Source of the DNA: Medicago truncatula
Taxonomy: Eukaryota; Streptophyta; Magnoliopsida; Fabales; Fabaceae
NCBI RefSeq assembly: GCF_003473485.1
Contig: NC_053046.1
Span: 444,001 to 508,000 of the forward strand
Direction: 5' to 3'
DNA: 64,000 nucleotides
Each line of letters opens with the position of its first letter. Position 1 is the stretch's first letter. The notes under the pieces were generated by a model. That model did not search any database, was not told the origin of the DNA, and worked only from the letters and a program-made list of their open reading frames with translations. Of this stretch, positions 1 through 11,489 are shown in pieces. The translations under genes were made by a program, and so were the position numbers.

Positions 1-58
1 TTTAGTTCAAATTTAAATTTAAAAAAATTTCCTCAAAATAAAGAAGAATGATTTTTTT

Positions 59-298
59 TTATTTTACTATCAATATTACTTGCACATGAATAGGAGGCAA
101 GCAGACAACAAGCTGCACCGATAGACCTTTTTGGATGGCATAATCAATCCTCGTAAACACAACATTCATGGACCTAGGAGACATAACATTACTATGCATA
201 ACCCTTTGGAATCTATGTAGAAGGTCAACTGCCTCTGATGCTATGAAGACAAAAGTGTCAAAAGCAAATGGTATAAAAGCATGTTGATTGTCAGAACA
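59..298 (-). pseudogene. C-terminal piece of a split reverse-transcriptase-like gene
   Basis: Read on the minus strand from 293 down to a TAA at 59-61, this stretch is open and contains NQHAFIPFAFDTF, followed by EAVDLLHRFQRVMH. From memory this is the conserved C-terminus of a plant reverse-transcriptase-like family often annotated 'auxilin-like' or 'RT domain-containing'. It is the downstream half of the gene body at 2984-4182; the solo LTR at 299-2983 separates the two halves. If the LTR and one copy of the 5-bp target duplication are discounted, the two halves lie in the same reading frame. It is not expected to be translated as it stands. Confidence 0.75.
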
Positions 299-2983
299 TG
301 TAACACCCTATTTCTATTAAAGCAATAAAACATGCGAATAATACATTTATTCAAGAAATAGATGCTACGTCATCATACAAAATTCAAATTCAACATGCAT
401 GCATATAAATCTCAACAGTCGCAGCGGATATAAACCTGAATACTTCGAAGCATACATGTCATGAATTAAATAATACATCAACATAAATGAATCTCCAAAT
501 CCCATCAATGGGTAAATCTCCAAACAAATAATCTAGACAACAAACAGACGCCTAGATCAGAGCCTATCCCAGACCCTAGTACACCGATACCAGAGATAGC
601 TCCCGATATCCAACCAAGCATCAACCAACTCACCAGATCAACTAATCATGCACAACGTCTACCTATCCATATAGACAAGTAGGCGGTCCATCACATATCC
701 ACTGGGGTAAGTATTACATCATCATACAAGTAAAGACTCGACAATGCAAGATCATCTCATAATTTTCACAACAATACAAAGGACAACTTCCAAATATATT
801 GATCACCTCCACAACATTTGCATTATCAAGAAATTACGTCCACACAACATTCAAGTCATACATCAAATAAGAGTCATCATCCCATCATCAACAATCATCA
901 ATAATCATCAACCTCATTCAAATCATTCAACATCATATAGTTTCATCACTCCAATCATTTCTCACATTCCAAGTAAAAGAACATACAACATCTAATGATA
1001 AATATCATATCCAACACATAACAATTCATTCACACATCTCTACTTAGTCATATAGGCTAGTCACGAAAGATCATAAGACAATTGACTTAAAAGAATCATT
1101 TTCGACAAAAATTCAAATCATGTGGCAAACGGCCAACATCGATAATTTCTCAAAGTAAGACAACAATATGAAGTTTGAAAACTTACCAAACAATCTTAAC
1201 AAACATGTAATCAAGTACTTAAGTCACTTACAAACATGTAATTAAGTTCGTATGAGAAAACCCAAGTTCACATTTTTCACAATTCCACCCGAAAATCAAG
1301 TTTGACATGATTAAGACATTGAACCAACTTTAGAAATCAAGCAAGCAATATACGACCTTAGTCCTACGCTTTTTCTTTGAGAAATCGAGTTTTTGAAAAA
1401 GTTTCATGTTCTTGAACTATTTTCAAAAGTTATGATACGATTCACAAAACTGAGTCCAATTTAATTCAATTGATGTTACAAAAGATTTGGAAAGCACAAA
1501 TACATTTAATTACATCAAAAGAATTAGTTTGGAACCACCCGGATTGATCCCCATAGCCCAAAACACACGAAACAAGAAATGCAGTTCTGGGCATCTCGCT
1601 TAAGCCAGATTTCTAGCTTAACCTAGATTTCTCCAGGGAGATCTCACTTAGAGCTAGCCCAAGCCAGATTGACAGCACAGTAAAAATTCAGTTTTTATTT
1701 CGCCATTTCGTCCGAGAAATCCAAACCGTTAATCCGACTTCGATTCCGTTTTCGTCTACGCGTTCCTTACACTTAGCTCTATCTTATTCCACAAAAAATT
1801 CATGTTCCAACCATCCCAAAACAGATTGCCCAAACATCACACAAACACTCATTTTCAAAATGGTTCACAATCGAAGTTTCACACGAAACTCTCGTTTTCT
1901 CCCAAACGACTCAACAACCATTTTCTTAACGTCAAAACATAAAATTCAATTTGTCTAACTCACCCAAAAACACCAAAAACTTATTCAACAACCAAATATT
2001 CAAAATGTTCATTTAAACATAATTCACCAAATCAACCCATTCTCACAAAACCAATAACAACAACTTATTTCTCATGATCAAATCATAAATTATGAATACC
2101 CAAGCCAGGAATCATCAACAACAATATCACTTAGCAACAACAACATCAATTGAACATGAATCTTACCACAATCCAACAACAACATAGTATAATTCATCAA
2201 TTTGAGCATAATTCAACATATATCATTTTCTCATACTTTGAACATGAAGTTTCACCAACAACAATTCAATTATCAACAACTACATGCATTCAAACATATC
2301 ATCATAATTGGAGCGCGAATTTTAACAATTATGATCAATTAATCATTTACTCAATTAAGCACTTATTCATGCAACAATTGAAAAATTGCAGTAAATGATT
2401 ATGATGAATTCTAACCCCCTTACCTTAGTTAGATCAATTCCCTAGCTCTAGCTTCACTTTAGCTCCTAGCTCTCTTCCAATTCTTGAATCTTCAAGCTTC
2501 TATTCTCTCTAACCCTTTTTCCTCTTTGCTCCCACTTTCTATCTCTAACTCTCAAAATATCTTGTAAATGAAAGTCTGAAGGAAATTTCCTCTAAGACAA
2601 GGTTTATAAAGGATGTCTCCTTAATGGGCCTAACCCTAAACTTTAGTCGACTTAACCCACTCCAACTTAAATCTAAAATGTTTCTACACACACAACGGTA
2701 AAGTACTAATAACGGTCGCTTAACGGTAAAATATCAATTATTACCCTAGTAACTTAGCAAAATAATGATTCTCACTAAACACTAAAAATTATTCTCACAA
2801 AAATTTACTAATTTACTCTTACACCCAAAATGACCAAAATACCCCTGAGTCCAAAATGACTAAATTACCATTCTAACACGAAAACCCATGAAAATGCACT
2901 CAATGATGAATAATCACACACAAGCACATATAACACGTAATAAAACAATTAAAAATAAATCTAGCGAAAATCGGGCTGTTATA
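299..2983 (-). mobile_element. Solo LTR of a probable Ty3/gypsy-type retrotransposon
   Basis: The left end reads tgtaacaccc and the right end gggctgttata, giving the inverted termini expected of an LTR; one end has decayed from tgttaca to tgttata. The 5-bp sequence gaaca lies directly outside both ends (294-298 and 2984-2988) as a target-site duplication. The inside has no gag or pol coding, so this is one long LTR (2685 bp) left after LTR-LTR recombination. Orientation is inferred: on the minus strand a tataaa-like box at about 2607 precedes a purine-rich leader, as in an LTR promoter and R region. The short ORFs at 744-995 and 2150-2398 are low-complexity and not genes. Superfamily assignment is inference. 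Confidence 0.8.
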
Positions 2984-4182
2984 GAACACGCTTTCTCATG
3001 TTTGGCCACTTTGCTTGACACAGCTTTTAAGGTTGTCTATCCTACCGTAAAAGCCCCTACCCTTAAACCCACAGGTGGTGAAACCCCGGTCAAGTCCACA
3101 CATGCATATTTTCCTCCAACCCATCTGTACACCATAACATCCGCATGCCTAAGTGTGGATCTTCTATTTAGTGGGCCAGTCAGAAAGTTCACGGGCGCCT
3201 CTTTCTTCACCGATATTCCCGCCCGTCTGAATATATCAAATAGTACATCCCTAACAAAGTCATGCCTGTACTTAAAGTTGGGAAGCTCCTTACAATGAAC
3301 GACATGCTCCCCAAAAGTATCCAGACACGCCTTACGACAAACAGTGCACACCTCATCAATAGGAAAAAGTGGAATCATAAGACGATATCGAAGGATAGTC
3401 CGATACTCAATTGGTGACATATGCTGGCCTAACCCATCAATTGGGATAGCTAGAAGAAAATCTTGAGCATGTGGTGCTTGCAAACATCCTAAAACTACCT
3501 TCTGCCTAGTGGTCATTTCAAACTTAAGTTCCATATCTTGAACAACTTTACTAAAAAGAGGACTCACCAAAAACATGTTGTGCTTTAGGAGGGACGGTGT
3601 CCTTGCAAGTAAAACTGCTAACGTCAAAATCTGGAATCGTTCCGTGAAGACCATCCAAAGCATTATCAAAATCCAAGTCAATACCACATATCCCACTGTC
3701 TCTCAAAATATGATATTGTAGCACCCAAGACTGCGCCCTAGAAGCCACAAAAGCGTGCAAGGAAGCCTCTACTGCTGAGTATAAACCCAACCCCTCAGAC
3801 CTAATAGGTAAAGAAGACAACCTCCAATGAAGGTCCCCAAAGAACGGACCTCCACAAACCACAATATCCTCAACTGCTCCACACAACTCTTTATCGAACA
3901 ACATAGTCGTCTCCTCCATGTGAACCGGTTGACAGGTTCATAGGCCAAAGAAAAGTTTGGTGATACCCATGCATGATCGAAGTAGAAAAATCTCACGCTG
4001 AGGATCTCGTAACCGTGGAAGAAGGTGCATTAACTCAACAACTCTGGAAGCTCTCTTTATGGCCAACCCCTCGATAAAACCTTTATCGCGGCTAACAACC
4101 CCTCCAAGCAATTTCACCCCCAATGTCGGCCTCCTAATATCCACAGGGAACAAACCCTCGCGATGTTGATTACCTTCCTTAA
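2984..4182 (-). pseudogene. Reverse-transcriptase-like gene, frameshifted body
   Basis: Four overlapping minus-strand ORFs (4153-3938, 3996-3769, 3919-3551, 3696-3037) read as consecutive parts of one protein in shifting frames. Seen in order: LFPVDIRRPTLGVKLLGG, LPRLRDPQREIFLLRSCMG, APHAQDFLLAIPIDGLGQ, a Cys/His-rich stretch (VCTVCRKACLDTFGEHVVHC) like an RT zinc-binding region, then RHDFVRDVLFDIFRRAG and CVDLTGVSP. An in-frame TAG at 3037-3039 interrupts it and the frame then continues to the LTR boundary. At least three frameshifts, one stop and the LTR insertion show it is dead. No catalytic YADD/FADD box is visible, so only the C-terminal half survives. The element class (non-LTR or domesticated RT) is uncertain. 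Confidence 0.75.
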
Positions 4183-4744
4183 AAAAATTAAAAACATATA
4201 ACTAAATATTAATAGTGAAATTTAAATAAACACATAACATAAAATGATAAATGAACACAAAATATAAAACACAAAAGAGACAACATGAGCAAAAAAGTAA
4301 TTTCGCTTTTAAAGAGATGGACAATTTTGTAATTCCATTCTCCTTTTTCCCAATTTTCAATTCTTCCTTCTTCTTCTTACCGATCCCTTCTTCTCAGTTC
4401 CATCTAAACCACCACCGCCACCTTCACCGCCGTCTGAGCTCTCATCGGAAAGCATATGTTGTTTCTCTGATCCCCTCATATCTGACCACCCATGAGCTCC
4501 TTCACCACCGCTGCATCCTTGATCAACGTCCTCCATCACCACCACAATCAAACCTTTCATTTCCTCCGCCTTCACCGCACTAGATCAGAGAGAAGTCAGG
4601 GAACAGAGAGAGCAGAATGAAGAGGGTGAGAAGAGAGAAGAGTGAGACTGACAAAAATAAGAGACAAAATTTTGATTTTTTGCAGGTCTTGTGATGGATT
4701 AGTGCTTCAGAAAGTGGAGGAAGAGAACACAAAGGTGCATAGTT

Positions 4745-4787
<43 letters not shown>

Positions 4788-5163
4788 GACGGAGACAACA
4801 CCGATGTCAGAATGTGAGTGGTCACGGTGAGAGAATAAAAGCAACGCCAGTGGTGGTGCGAACTGAGAAGAAGGTGGAGGGGTGAAACGACGGCAGATGA
4901 TGGCTGGAGAGAGGAGCTGTCGTGGGAGATTCAGATGAGAGAAAATGGAAAGAGTGAGAGAGGGGGAGAAGAGGGAGATAAAGGAAAAAATATTAATTAA
5001 TTAATATAAAAATATTGTATTGTATATGGTTGGTGTCTGTTTTGTGTTTCATATTCTGTGTTCATTTAGCATACCTTAGAATGACTTTTTTCTTTCATTT
5101 TTATTCTTCGTCTAACCTGTTTTATTTTTTATAATATTACTATTTAAAATTAGTAATAATTTT
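4183..5163. other. Unassigned AT/purine-rich spacer
   Basis: No convincing gene is visible. ORFs here are Ser/Pro/His-rich low-complexity readings with no recognised motif. The region 4320-4960 is less AT-rich than its surroundings and could be a captured UTR or promoter fragment; that is speculation. It contains the (GA)n tract listed separately. Confidence 0.4.
4747..4782. repeat. (GA)n microsatellite
   Basis: A perfect run of about 18 GA units. It is the source of the spurious RERERER and SLSLSLS ORFs in this stretch. Confidence 0.95.
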
Positions 5164-5547
5164 TAGGCTTAAATGCTCTTTTGGTCCCTTAACTATTTAA
5201 TTGGTATCGCTTTGGTCCCTTAACTAAAAAAAAGATTGTTTGAGGATTTTAAATTTTTTGTTAGTCTCGTTTTGGTCCCTTCTGTTAGGTTTCCGTTAGG
5301 GTTTTAAAAAAAAGTTAACTCCTGGACACGTGTCACCTTGTCATTGGCTCTGAGTATTTTTTTAATTTTATTTTTTACAAAAAAAATTGGAGTTAACTTT
5401 TTTTTAAAACCTTAACGAAAACCTAACAGAAGGGACCAAAACGAGACTAAAAAAAAATTTAAAATCCTCAAACAATCTTTTTTTTAGTTAAGGGACCAAA
5501 ACAATACCAATTAAATAGTTAAGGGACCAAAAGAACATTTAAACCTA
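5164..5547. mobile_element. Hairpin (foldback) MITE with 'tttggtccc' arms
   Basis: The left arm begins taggcttaaatgctctttt and the right arm is its near-perfect reverse complement ending at aaaccta. Each arm is about 165 bp and repeats 'ggtcccttaactatttaa' and 'cttctgttaggttt' motifs; the centre is a short loop around 5335-5385. The whole 384 bp could fold into one long hairpin. This arm family is common in legumes (recollection). A matching aatttt lies at each edge, but the exact target duplication is unclear. No ORF. Confidence 0.8.
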
Positions 5548-7238
5548 ATTTTTATTTTAAAATCCATTAGACTATTCCAACATTTCCAAATTATTGTGGG
5601 CAAGGATTAGAGATTCATATTTCTTCACAAAATAAAAAAAAGGAGAAGAATAAGAGTTGAGAAAAAGATTCGATGTGAGGACCGCAGACGCAAGATGGAT
5701 AGTAGAAGATATGAAAGCTGTGTTGATATAAAATGGGTCCAGTCCCAGATAACAACAACAGCTGATGTCGATGAGGCAGATGATGATGCCAGCTAATCTA
5801 TATATGAGAGTTGGATCCCCCGACCTATGCGACCAATGAATGGTGACAACGTACGTGCACACTCCTAATCCAATCTAACACTACAATATACGACAAACAA
5901 ACTTCTCCAATGACTTCTTGCTGGCTTTGGCTCTTTCTTTTATTTTACTATTACGTACGTGCAATCTCTGCAGCATACAGCTCATATCTCTCATACTTCC
6001 ACCTTTTTTTCATGCATTTCCATCTCCACTCAACCCCCATTGCTCCATTATCATATTTCAGTTAATCATTCATTATCTATCTATACTTCATAAAAAAAAT
6101 AGATGGTTGTAGTTGGAAAAATAATAATTACATAATTAAAGAGCTCACATAATTAAATGTGATGAAGTGAGGTGTTCGAGATTCGAACCGCGACCCTTGC
6201 ATAAATTATACAATGTCCCTACCAACTGAGCTAAACTCACGAGGACAACAATGTATTAATATCAACTTCAAGAGTTTAGCCTGCCGTATCAACTGTTCTA
6301 TTTTCTAAAAATAATTTCATAGATGTTTTTATTTATAGAATTCGGGTTAGTTCGAATTAATTTATTTTTGAGTTTAAAAAAACAGTTTATACAAATAAAT
6401 AAATTTTTATGTGTTATTTACAAGTTTGTCAATGAGTTTGATATAGCTTATTCGTTACCTATTATACCTTTCATTTAAACTATTTTGTTAACTATTTTAT
6501 CCAAAAAAAAGTTAATCCGTGGGAGTTTCAACTTTGGTCGAGAGTTTCAAACCACGATATTCTTTTTTTTATTTTTTGGTTAAACAAACTGCAATATTCT
6601 ATTTCTTAATGTGTGAGAGTTTTAACATGGAGGAGTTATATTATAATATTTACTCCTATTTGAGCTGATTTTCTTTGTTTTATTTTTACCTTAAATTTAA
6701 ACTATTACTAGAAAAAACCGTAAAATGTCCTTAAATTATGAACTACTTTATCACACCAACATAATTTATTTTAAGTTTTTGCCATAAAATATTTAACTAC
6801 GACTCATTTCAAAATTGATATACCCACCCTTTTATGAGCAATTAAACCTCGTAGGAAAAATTAAAAAAGAAGATCACAAGCAATAATAAGAATTCCTTAA
6901 AAAATGATAATGGTAATAGGAAAAAGAATAAAATAGTAAAATGAATAGGAAAAGGTTGTGATTGAAAAAGAAATATTAAATGTCCCTACCAGAATAACGT
7001 AATAAAAAAAATTGAAAGAAAAAACCATTATACAGCAAGAAACCAAATAATGATTCTCTCTCTCTCTCTCTCAAAAACAGGCTGTCACCTCAGTTTCCAT
7101 ACTGAATCCCCCAACATACAAAAACCACACACCCCCTTTCTTCACTTTGTCAAACACATTAAAATCACAACTTCAACTCTTTCTCTCCCACCCACCCACC
7201 TTATTCATTTTCAATTTTCATTAACTCGATCATCTTCT
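5548..7238. other. Intergenic region upstream of the DUF1005 gene
   Basis: AT-rich DNA with one SINE fragment (6150-6246) and no gene. A (CT)n run at about 7056-7071 lies in the probable 5'UTR of the following gene, a common arrangement in plant leaders. Confidence 0.5.
6150..6246 (-). mobile_element. tRNA-derived SINE (Au-like), 5' part
   Basis: On the minus strand it reads gagtttagctcagttggtag (polymerase III A box) and, about 35 bp later, ggttcgaatc (B box), followed by caccTcactt. The spacing fits a tRNA-like promoter, and the sequence between the boxes does not fold as a real tRNA. It resembles the Au SINE family of plants. The 3' end is eroded. Confidence 0.8.
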
Positions 7239-8492
7239 ATGGATCCGTGCTCATTCTTACGGATCCTAATCGGAAACCTTGCAATTAAATCACCATCATC
7301 ATCAAAACCATCATTCTCCGGCAAAGTTCATCCTTCAAGCTCCACATGCTACTGCGAAATCAAACTCAAAGGCGTTGATTCTCCTCCACCTTTCCACGTT
7401 GCAACAGTTCCTCTAATATCTGAATCAGAAACACACCCTCACTCTCTCGCTGCTACCTTTGATTTCCCAAAATCACAAATCTCTAACTTTAAAAACCCTC
7501 TCATCAAAATCTCCGTTTTCAAAACGAACACAAACCCTTCATGCGTTTTCAACACTGCAAAACTCGTAGGTCAAATTTCAATACCCCTTGATCTAACGTT
7601 AGTTGAATCACGACCTTGTTCTTTTCACAACGGTTGGACCGCTCTCACTCTCAACAACACCGGTAAATCTTCGGTTCAAGGTCAATTATTGCATTTAACT
7701 GTCCGGGCTGAACCGGACCCAAGATTTATTTTCCGGTTCGATGGTGAACCTGAATGTAGTCCGCAGGTTTTCCAAGTCAAAGGAGAAGTAAAACAACCGG
7801 TTTTCACATGCAAATTCAGTTTCAGAGACAAAAACCCTTCAAACCCGGTTCAGTTTCCTTCAATGGATCGAAAAGGTTGGTCAATTACTATACATGATTT
7901 ATCCGGTTCACCGGTTGCGTGTGCTTCAATGGTTACACCTTTCGTTCCTTCACCCGGTTCACAACGGGTCAGCAAATCAAACCCAGGTGCTTGGTTAATT
8001 ATCAAACCCGACGGCGATGGTACTTGGAAGCCATGGGGTCGACTCGAAGCTTGGCGTGAACCCGGTTACTCAAACTCCGTCGGCTACCGGTTCGACGTTC
8101 TTCCGGCCACCGCCGATCCAGTCACACTCGCCGGTTGCAGTATCAGTTCACAGAATGGTGGTAAATTTACAATTGATGTTACTTCAGGTGTTACTCCGGT
8201 GAATACTCCAAATGGAAGCTGGGATTTAGGATCCGGTTCAGGATCAAGACCCGGATCTGGTTCCGGTTCAGATTTTTCATTGGAGAATCAATTTTTGTAT
8301 AGCGGTTTTGTGATGTCGGCGAGATTTGACGGTGAAAAGAAGTGTAGTAAACCGGAGGTGGAAGTTGGTGTGAAGCACGTGACATGCACGGAAGATGCTG
8401 CAGCTTTTGTTGCTCTTGCAGCTGCTATGGATTTGAGTATGGATGCGTGCAAATTGTTTTCTCAGAAATTACGAAAAGAGTTGCGGCAGTAA
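7239..8492 (+). CDS. DUF1005 family protein
   Basis: An intronless 417-residue protein starting MDPCSFLRILIGNLAIK, the characteristic N-terminus of plant DUF1005 proteins. The ATG at 7239 is preferred over the upstream in-frame ATG at 7050, because the 63 residues between are low-complexity (SLSLSLSK, then Thr/His-rich) and look like a translated leader containing a (CT)n tract. Conserved-looking features are the block SWDLGSGSGSRPGSGSGSDF around residue 325-345 and the C-terminus VEVGVKHVTCTEDAAAFVALAAAMDLS. One Arabidopsis member of this family has been linked to abiotic stress and ABA response; the biochemical role is unknown. No signal peptide or membrane segment is seen. Single-exon structure and full length (families are usually about 400-450 aa) suggest a functional gene. 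Confidence 0.93.
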   Translation: MDPCSFLRILIGNLAIKSPSSSKPSFSGKVHPSSSTCYCEIKLKGVDSPPPFHVATVPLISESETHPHSLAATFDFPKSQISNFKNPLIKISVFKTNTNPSCVFNTAKLVGQISIPLDLTLVESRPCSFHNGWTALTLNNTGKSSVQGQLLHLTVRAEPDPRFIFRFDGEPECSPQVFQVKGEVKQPVFTCKFSFRDKNPSNPVQFPSMDRKGWSITIHDLSGSPVACASMVTPFVPSPGSQRVSKSNPGAWLIIKPDGDGTWKPWGRLEAWREPGYSNSVGYRFDVLPATADPVTLAGCSISSQNGGKFTIDVTSGVTPVNTPNGSWDLGSGSGSRPGSGSGSDFSLENQFLYSGFVMSARFDGEKKCSKPEVEVGVKHVTCTEDAAAFVALAAAMDLSMDACKLFSQKLRKELRQ

Positions 8493-9087
8493 ATTCGGGT
8501 CTATGTCGTTTTGTGTTGATTCATTTGTCGTTTCGGTTGTTATTCTTGACCGTAACTTGAGGATTTTTTTTCACTGACCTTTCTTTTTACTAGGTTATTT
8601 TTGAGTTAAAAATGTACAGATGAGGATTATTTGTCAGATTAGTTTTTGAGTTTTTATTTTTTATGGATGAATTAAATATGAAGTTTTGGTTGGATTTATA
8701 TTTTGCTTACAGATCAGGTCTTGTATTCTTTCTTTATTATTCTTGTTCTGAATTTCTGATGATTCGTTTGTGCATAATATTTTTTAATTCATGCCTCGTG
8801 TGTTGGAAATAATGTGAGATAGAGGCAGAGCATGAGAAGAATCCTATGTTTTTAATTTTAATAGTGCATGCATTCTTTCAAAAAATAAATAAAAAAGTGC
8901 ATGCATCTCTATGTCTATGAGGTTGCCCCATATTATTTTCAATTGCATGTTAATATTTTTATCATTATCATTATTTTGGACATAAAATGGACAGCAAGGA
9001 AGGAACACAAGAGTTTTTTTTTTTTTTTTCTCAGAAGAAAAAATTTTCTTAATTATTTTACGCAATAATTAAAAGTTATACCTTAAA

Positions 9088-9240
9088 ATGTTTTTCTAGA
9101 CCCTTTTTCCAGATAGGCTTTCCACTTGAGCTGTGTACAGTACAGCTGGTTACAGTTGGATATATTTTTGGTGAATATACAGTTGGAGTTGGATTTAAAT
9201 ACTCCTTGAACAGCTAAATCAAAATTCCTCTCAAAGAAAA
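9088..9240 (+). repeat. First copy of an imperfect direct repeat
   Basis: Shares an ordered block with 10729-10830: an 'aatgttttt.tagacc.tttt' start, agctgtgtacag, gctg.ttacagttggat and ..aaatcaaa. A 'tgcatgca' also precedes both copies. The two are 1.6 kb apart and the foldback element at 9267-10036 lies between them. Confidence 0.55.
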
Positions 9241-9266
9241 ACTAAATCAAATATTATTTTATTTTT

Positions 9267-10036
9267 GGTTAAATATGTTTTTGATCTCTATAAATATGAC
9301 AATTTTTCGTTTTAATTCCTTTATAATTTTTCTTTAATTTTTTTTTTAGTACAAATTTTTTCTTCAACTTTTAGTCCTCTAATTAAGAAAATTTTATCTT
9401 TATGTTGGTCTCTCATTTAAAGTAAACTCATACATAGAATTTTGAATAAAATTTACTCCCTCCGTTCCAAATTGTATGACATTTTGGCCATTTCACACGT
9501 ATTAAGAAATGTAATTAATATTACGTGGGGAAGAGAAATTATGAGTTGTTTTACAAAATTATCCCTAATAAATGATATGGAAAAGATAAATGAAATAATT
9601 GAAAGAAGAGAGAGTAATTAATAGTTAAAGATATAATAGGAAAAGTAACATTAATATTTCATTGGTATTGTAAAGCGACATATAATTTGGGACAATTTTT
9701 TTTTCCAAAGCGACATACAATTTGGGACGGAGGAAGTATAATATTATAAGAATATCTCCAAAAAAAATTAGATTTTTTTTACCAAAACATGAATTTTTAT
9801 ATTTTTGGCCGTAAATAATTCATATTTAATTTATGTTTTGTTAAAAAGTTCTAATTTTTGTTTGAATGATTTTTACATTATGCACAATTTCATTAAAAAA
9901 TACAAAAATTTACTTAAAAATAAAGACTAAAAGAAGTTATTGAATATTTTATAAAGACTAAAAGTTTTATGAAAATTTAAGAGGGATTAAAATGGAAAGT
10001 TTATATATTTATAAGGACTAAATACATATTTAACCC
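9267..10036. mobile_element. Long-TIR foldback element, 'ggttaaatatg' family
   Basis: The left end ggttaaatatgtttttgatc matches the reverse complement of the right end (gactaaatacatatttaacc), and the similarity runs about 100 bp inward ('cgttttaattcctttataa' against 'gagggattaaaatggaaag'). The termini suggest a non-autonomous element of a family very common in legumes. A Stowaway MITE is nested inside. No coding. Scattered solo arms of the same family occur near 28000-28230 and 30210-30320. Confidence 0.65.
9456..9736. mobile_element. Stowaway-type MITE (Tc1/mariner)
   Basis: Starts ctccctccgttccaaattgt and ends acaatttgggacggaggaag, with a TA dinucleotide on each side as target duplication. 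The length of 281 bp is normal for Stowaway. It interrupts the element at 9267-10036 and so is younger. Confidence 0.92.
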
Positions 10037-10728
10037 TTTTATTCTTAAAACGTAATGTGACTTCTATACTTATCACGTAAAAAAAAAAAAAAAAAAAGAC
10101 TTCTATACTTGTTTATTTATTTATTTTTCGGTACAAATGAGTCCTAAATCCTCCACATAAACTACTTGAACTCTTTTGAGTATAGAACCTCCACGTAAAT
10201 CCTCAAAAATCAAACGATGGAACGGAGACTCAACAATAGAAAAACTAAAGAAACTCATACATACATAGACTATAATTAGCAAATCAATCCACATTCATGT
10301 TTCCCTCGCGTCTAGTATAATGAACTTGAGTATGCCAATTCAAATGTATACTTCTATATTTATATAAAGGGGATACATATTATTATAATGATGTGTGACT
10401 TTTAATATAACCGCATTTAAACTGACATAATTAATTGCGATGATGAGTGAGACATCGTAAAATTAATTAAGAACTATACGAAAAACACCTAAAAAATACA
10501 CCCAAATCTTGTCTTTTTTATTTTACGATTCTAAATAATTTGGTGCACAATCAATGTAATTTTTTTTTTAATAAATTATAGGAAATAAAATATGAGGTCC
10601 ATTTTAGACAGAGCAGCCTCATAGATGCATGCACTTTTAACTAAGTTTTTTACTATCTATCGATATGAATAATAGTAACGTCTATATTCCTTGCTTGTGG
10701 TCCACTTATGTGTCCACCTATGTTCCTA

Positions 10729-10830
10729 AAATGTTTTTGCAGACCTTTTCTTTGCAATTTTAGCTGTGTACAGCTGATTACAGTTGGATTTAAGCTTGAG
10801 CAACGAAATCAAATTTGAATTTTCATTTTA
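10729..10830 (+). repeat. Second copy of an imperfect direct repeat
   Basis: Partner of 9088-9240. It is shorter and contains agctgtgtacagctgattac and agttggatttaa in the same order. Confidence 0.5.
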
Positions 10831-11489
10831 AATACAGTGTAATGTCACTATACATAAAACAACAAGTAAATTCAATGATATAACAGCAAATCTTCTTATA
10901 CCAAATGCATGCATCCAAATAAAGATTTATCCATTTATATATTGGTTACCAACTTTTAATATCTTTTGGTTACAAAAAAGATAAGAAAAAGGAAAGGGGA
11001 ACAGCAACAGACTAAGTTTTCATTGAAAGCAATGTTCAAACATCTAGCATCAAGCTTTGCCAAAAAATCAGATTAAAGTCTTTTAATATAAGCAACGTTG
11101 TTTTAGCTCATTTGCCAAGTATCATATTCCATTATTTACTCTGTACAATCTATAAGAAGAAATTATGTACTAAAAAAACCTATATGAAACAGATTGAGTT
11201 GAATATAATGAGAAAATCAAACAAGAAAACACTCGATAATAGGCCATAGAGTCACAATAGCAACAGACAGTGGAGACAAATTGATTTTACATATCCAAAC
11301 CTTAGACATGAATAAATAAAACTAACTAAATAGCCTTCCTTTGTCCTATAAAAAAGAACTAACCTACCTTTGTACTTTCGACGATTTTACATTCTCATTT
11401 TTGTTTTGTTTTGTTCAGTTCAAAACTACATGGATCAGAAGAAAAACTCTATTAAATCTTCCCTTGAACACAAACACACCTTTCTATGA

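Larger units (their letters stand above)
8493..11489. other. Repeat-bearing intergenic region
   Basis: 3' flank of the DUF1005 gene and 3' flank of the convergent gene ending at 11490. It holds a foldback element (9267-10036) with a Stowaway MITE inside it, an imperfect direct repeat (9088-9240 and 10729-10830) and an A run at 10079-10097. No gene is supported; the ORF at 8844-9065 (minus) is low-complexity. Confidence 0.6.

Noticed and set aside
744-995. ORFs inside the solo LTR
   Set aside because: Ile/His/Thr-rich low-complexity reading of AT-rich LTR sequence, with no gag/pol motifs.
6170-6246. tRNA gene on the minus strand
   Set aside because: A and B boxes are present but acceptor and anticodon stems do not pair and the sequence continues as a SINE body.
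7050-7238. 63-residue N-terminal extension of the DUF1005 protein
   Set aside because: Low-complexity translation of a (CT)n leader; family homology starts at MDPCSF.
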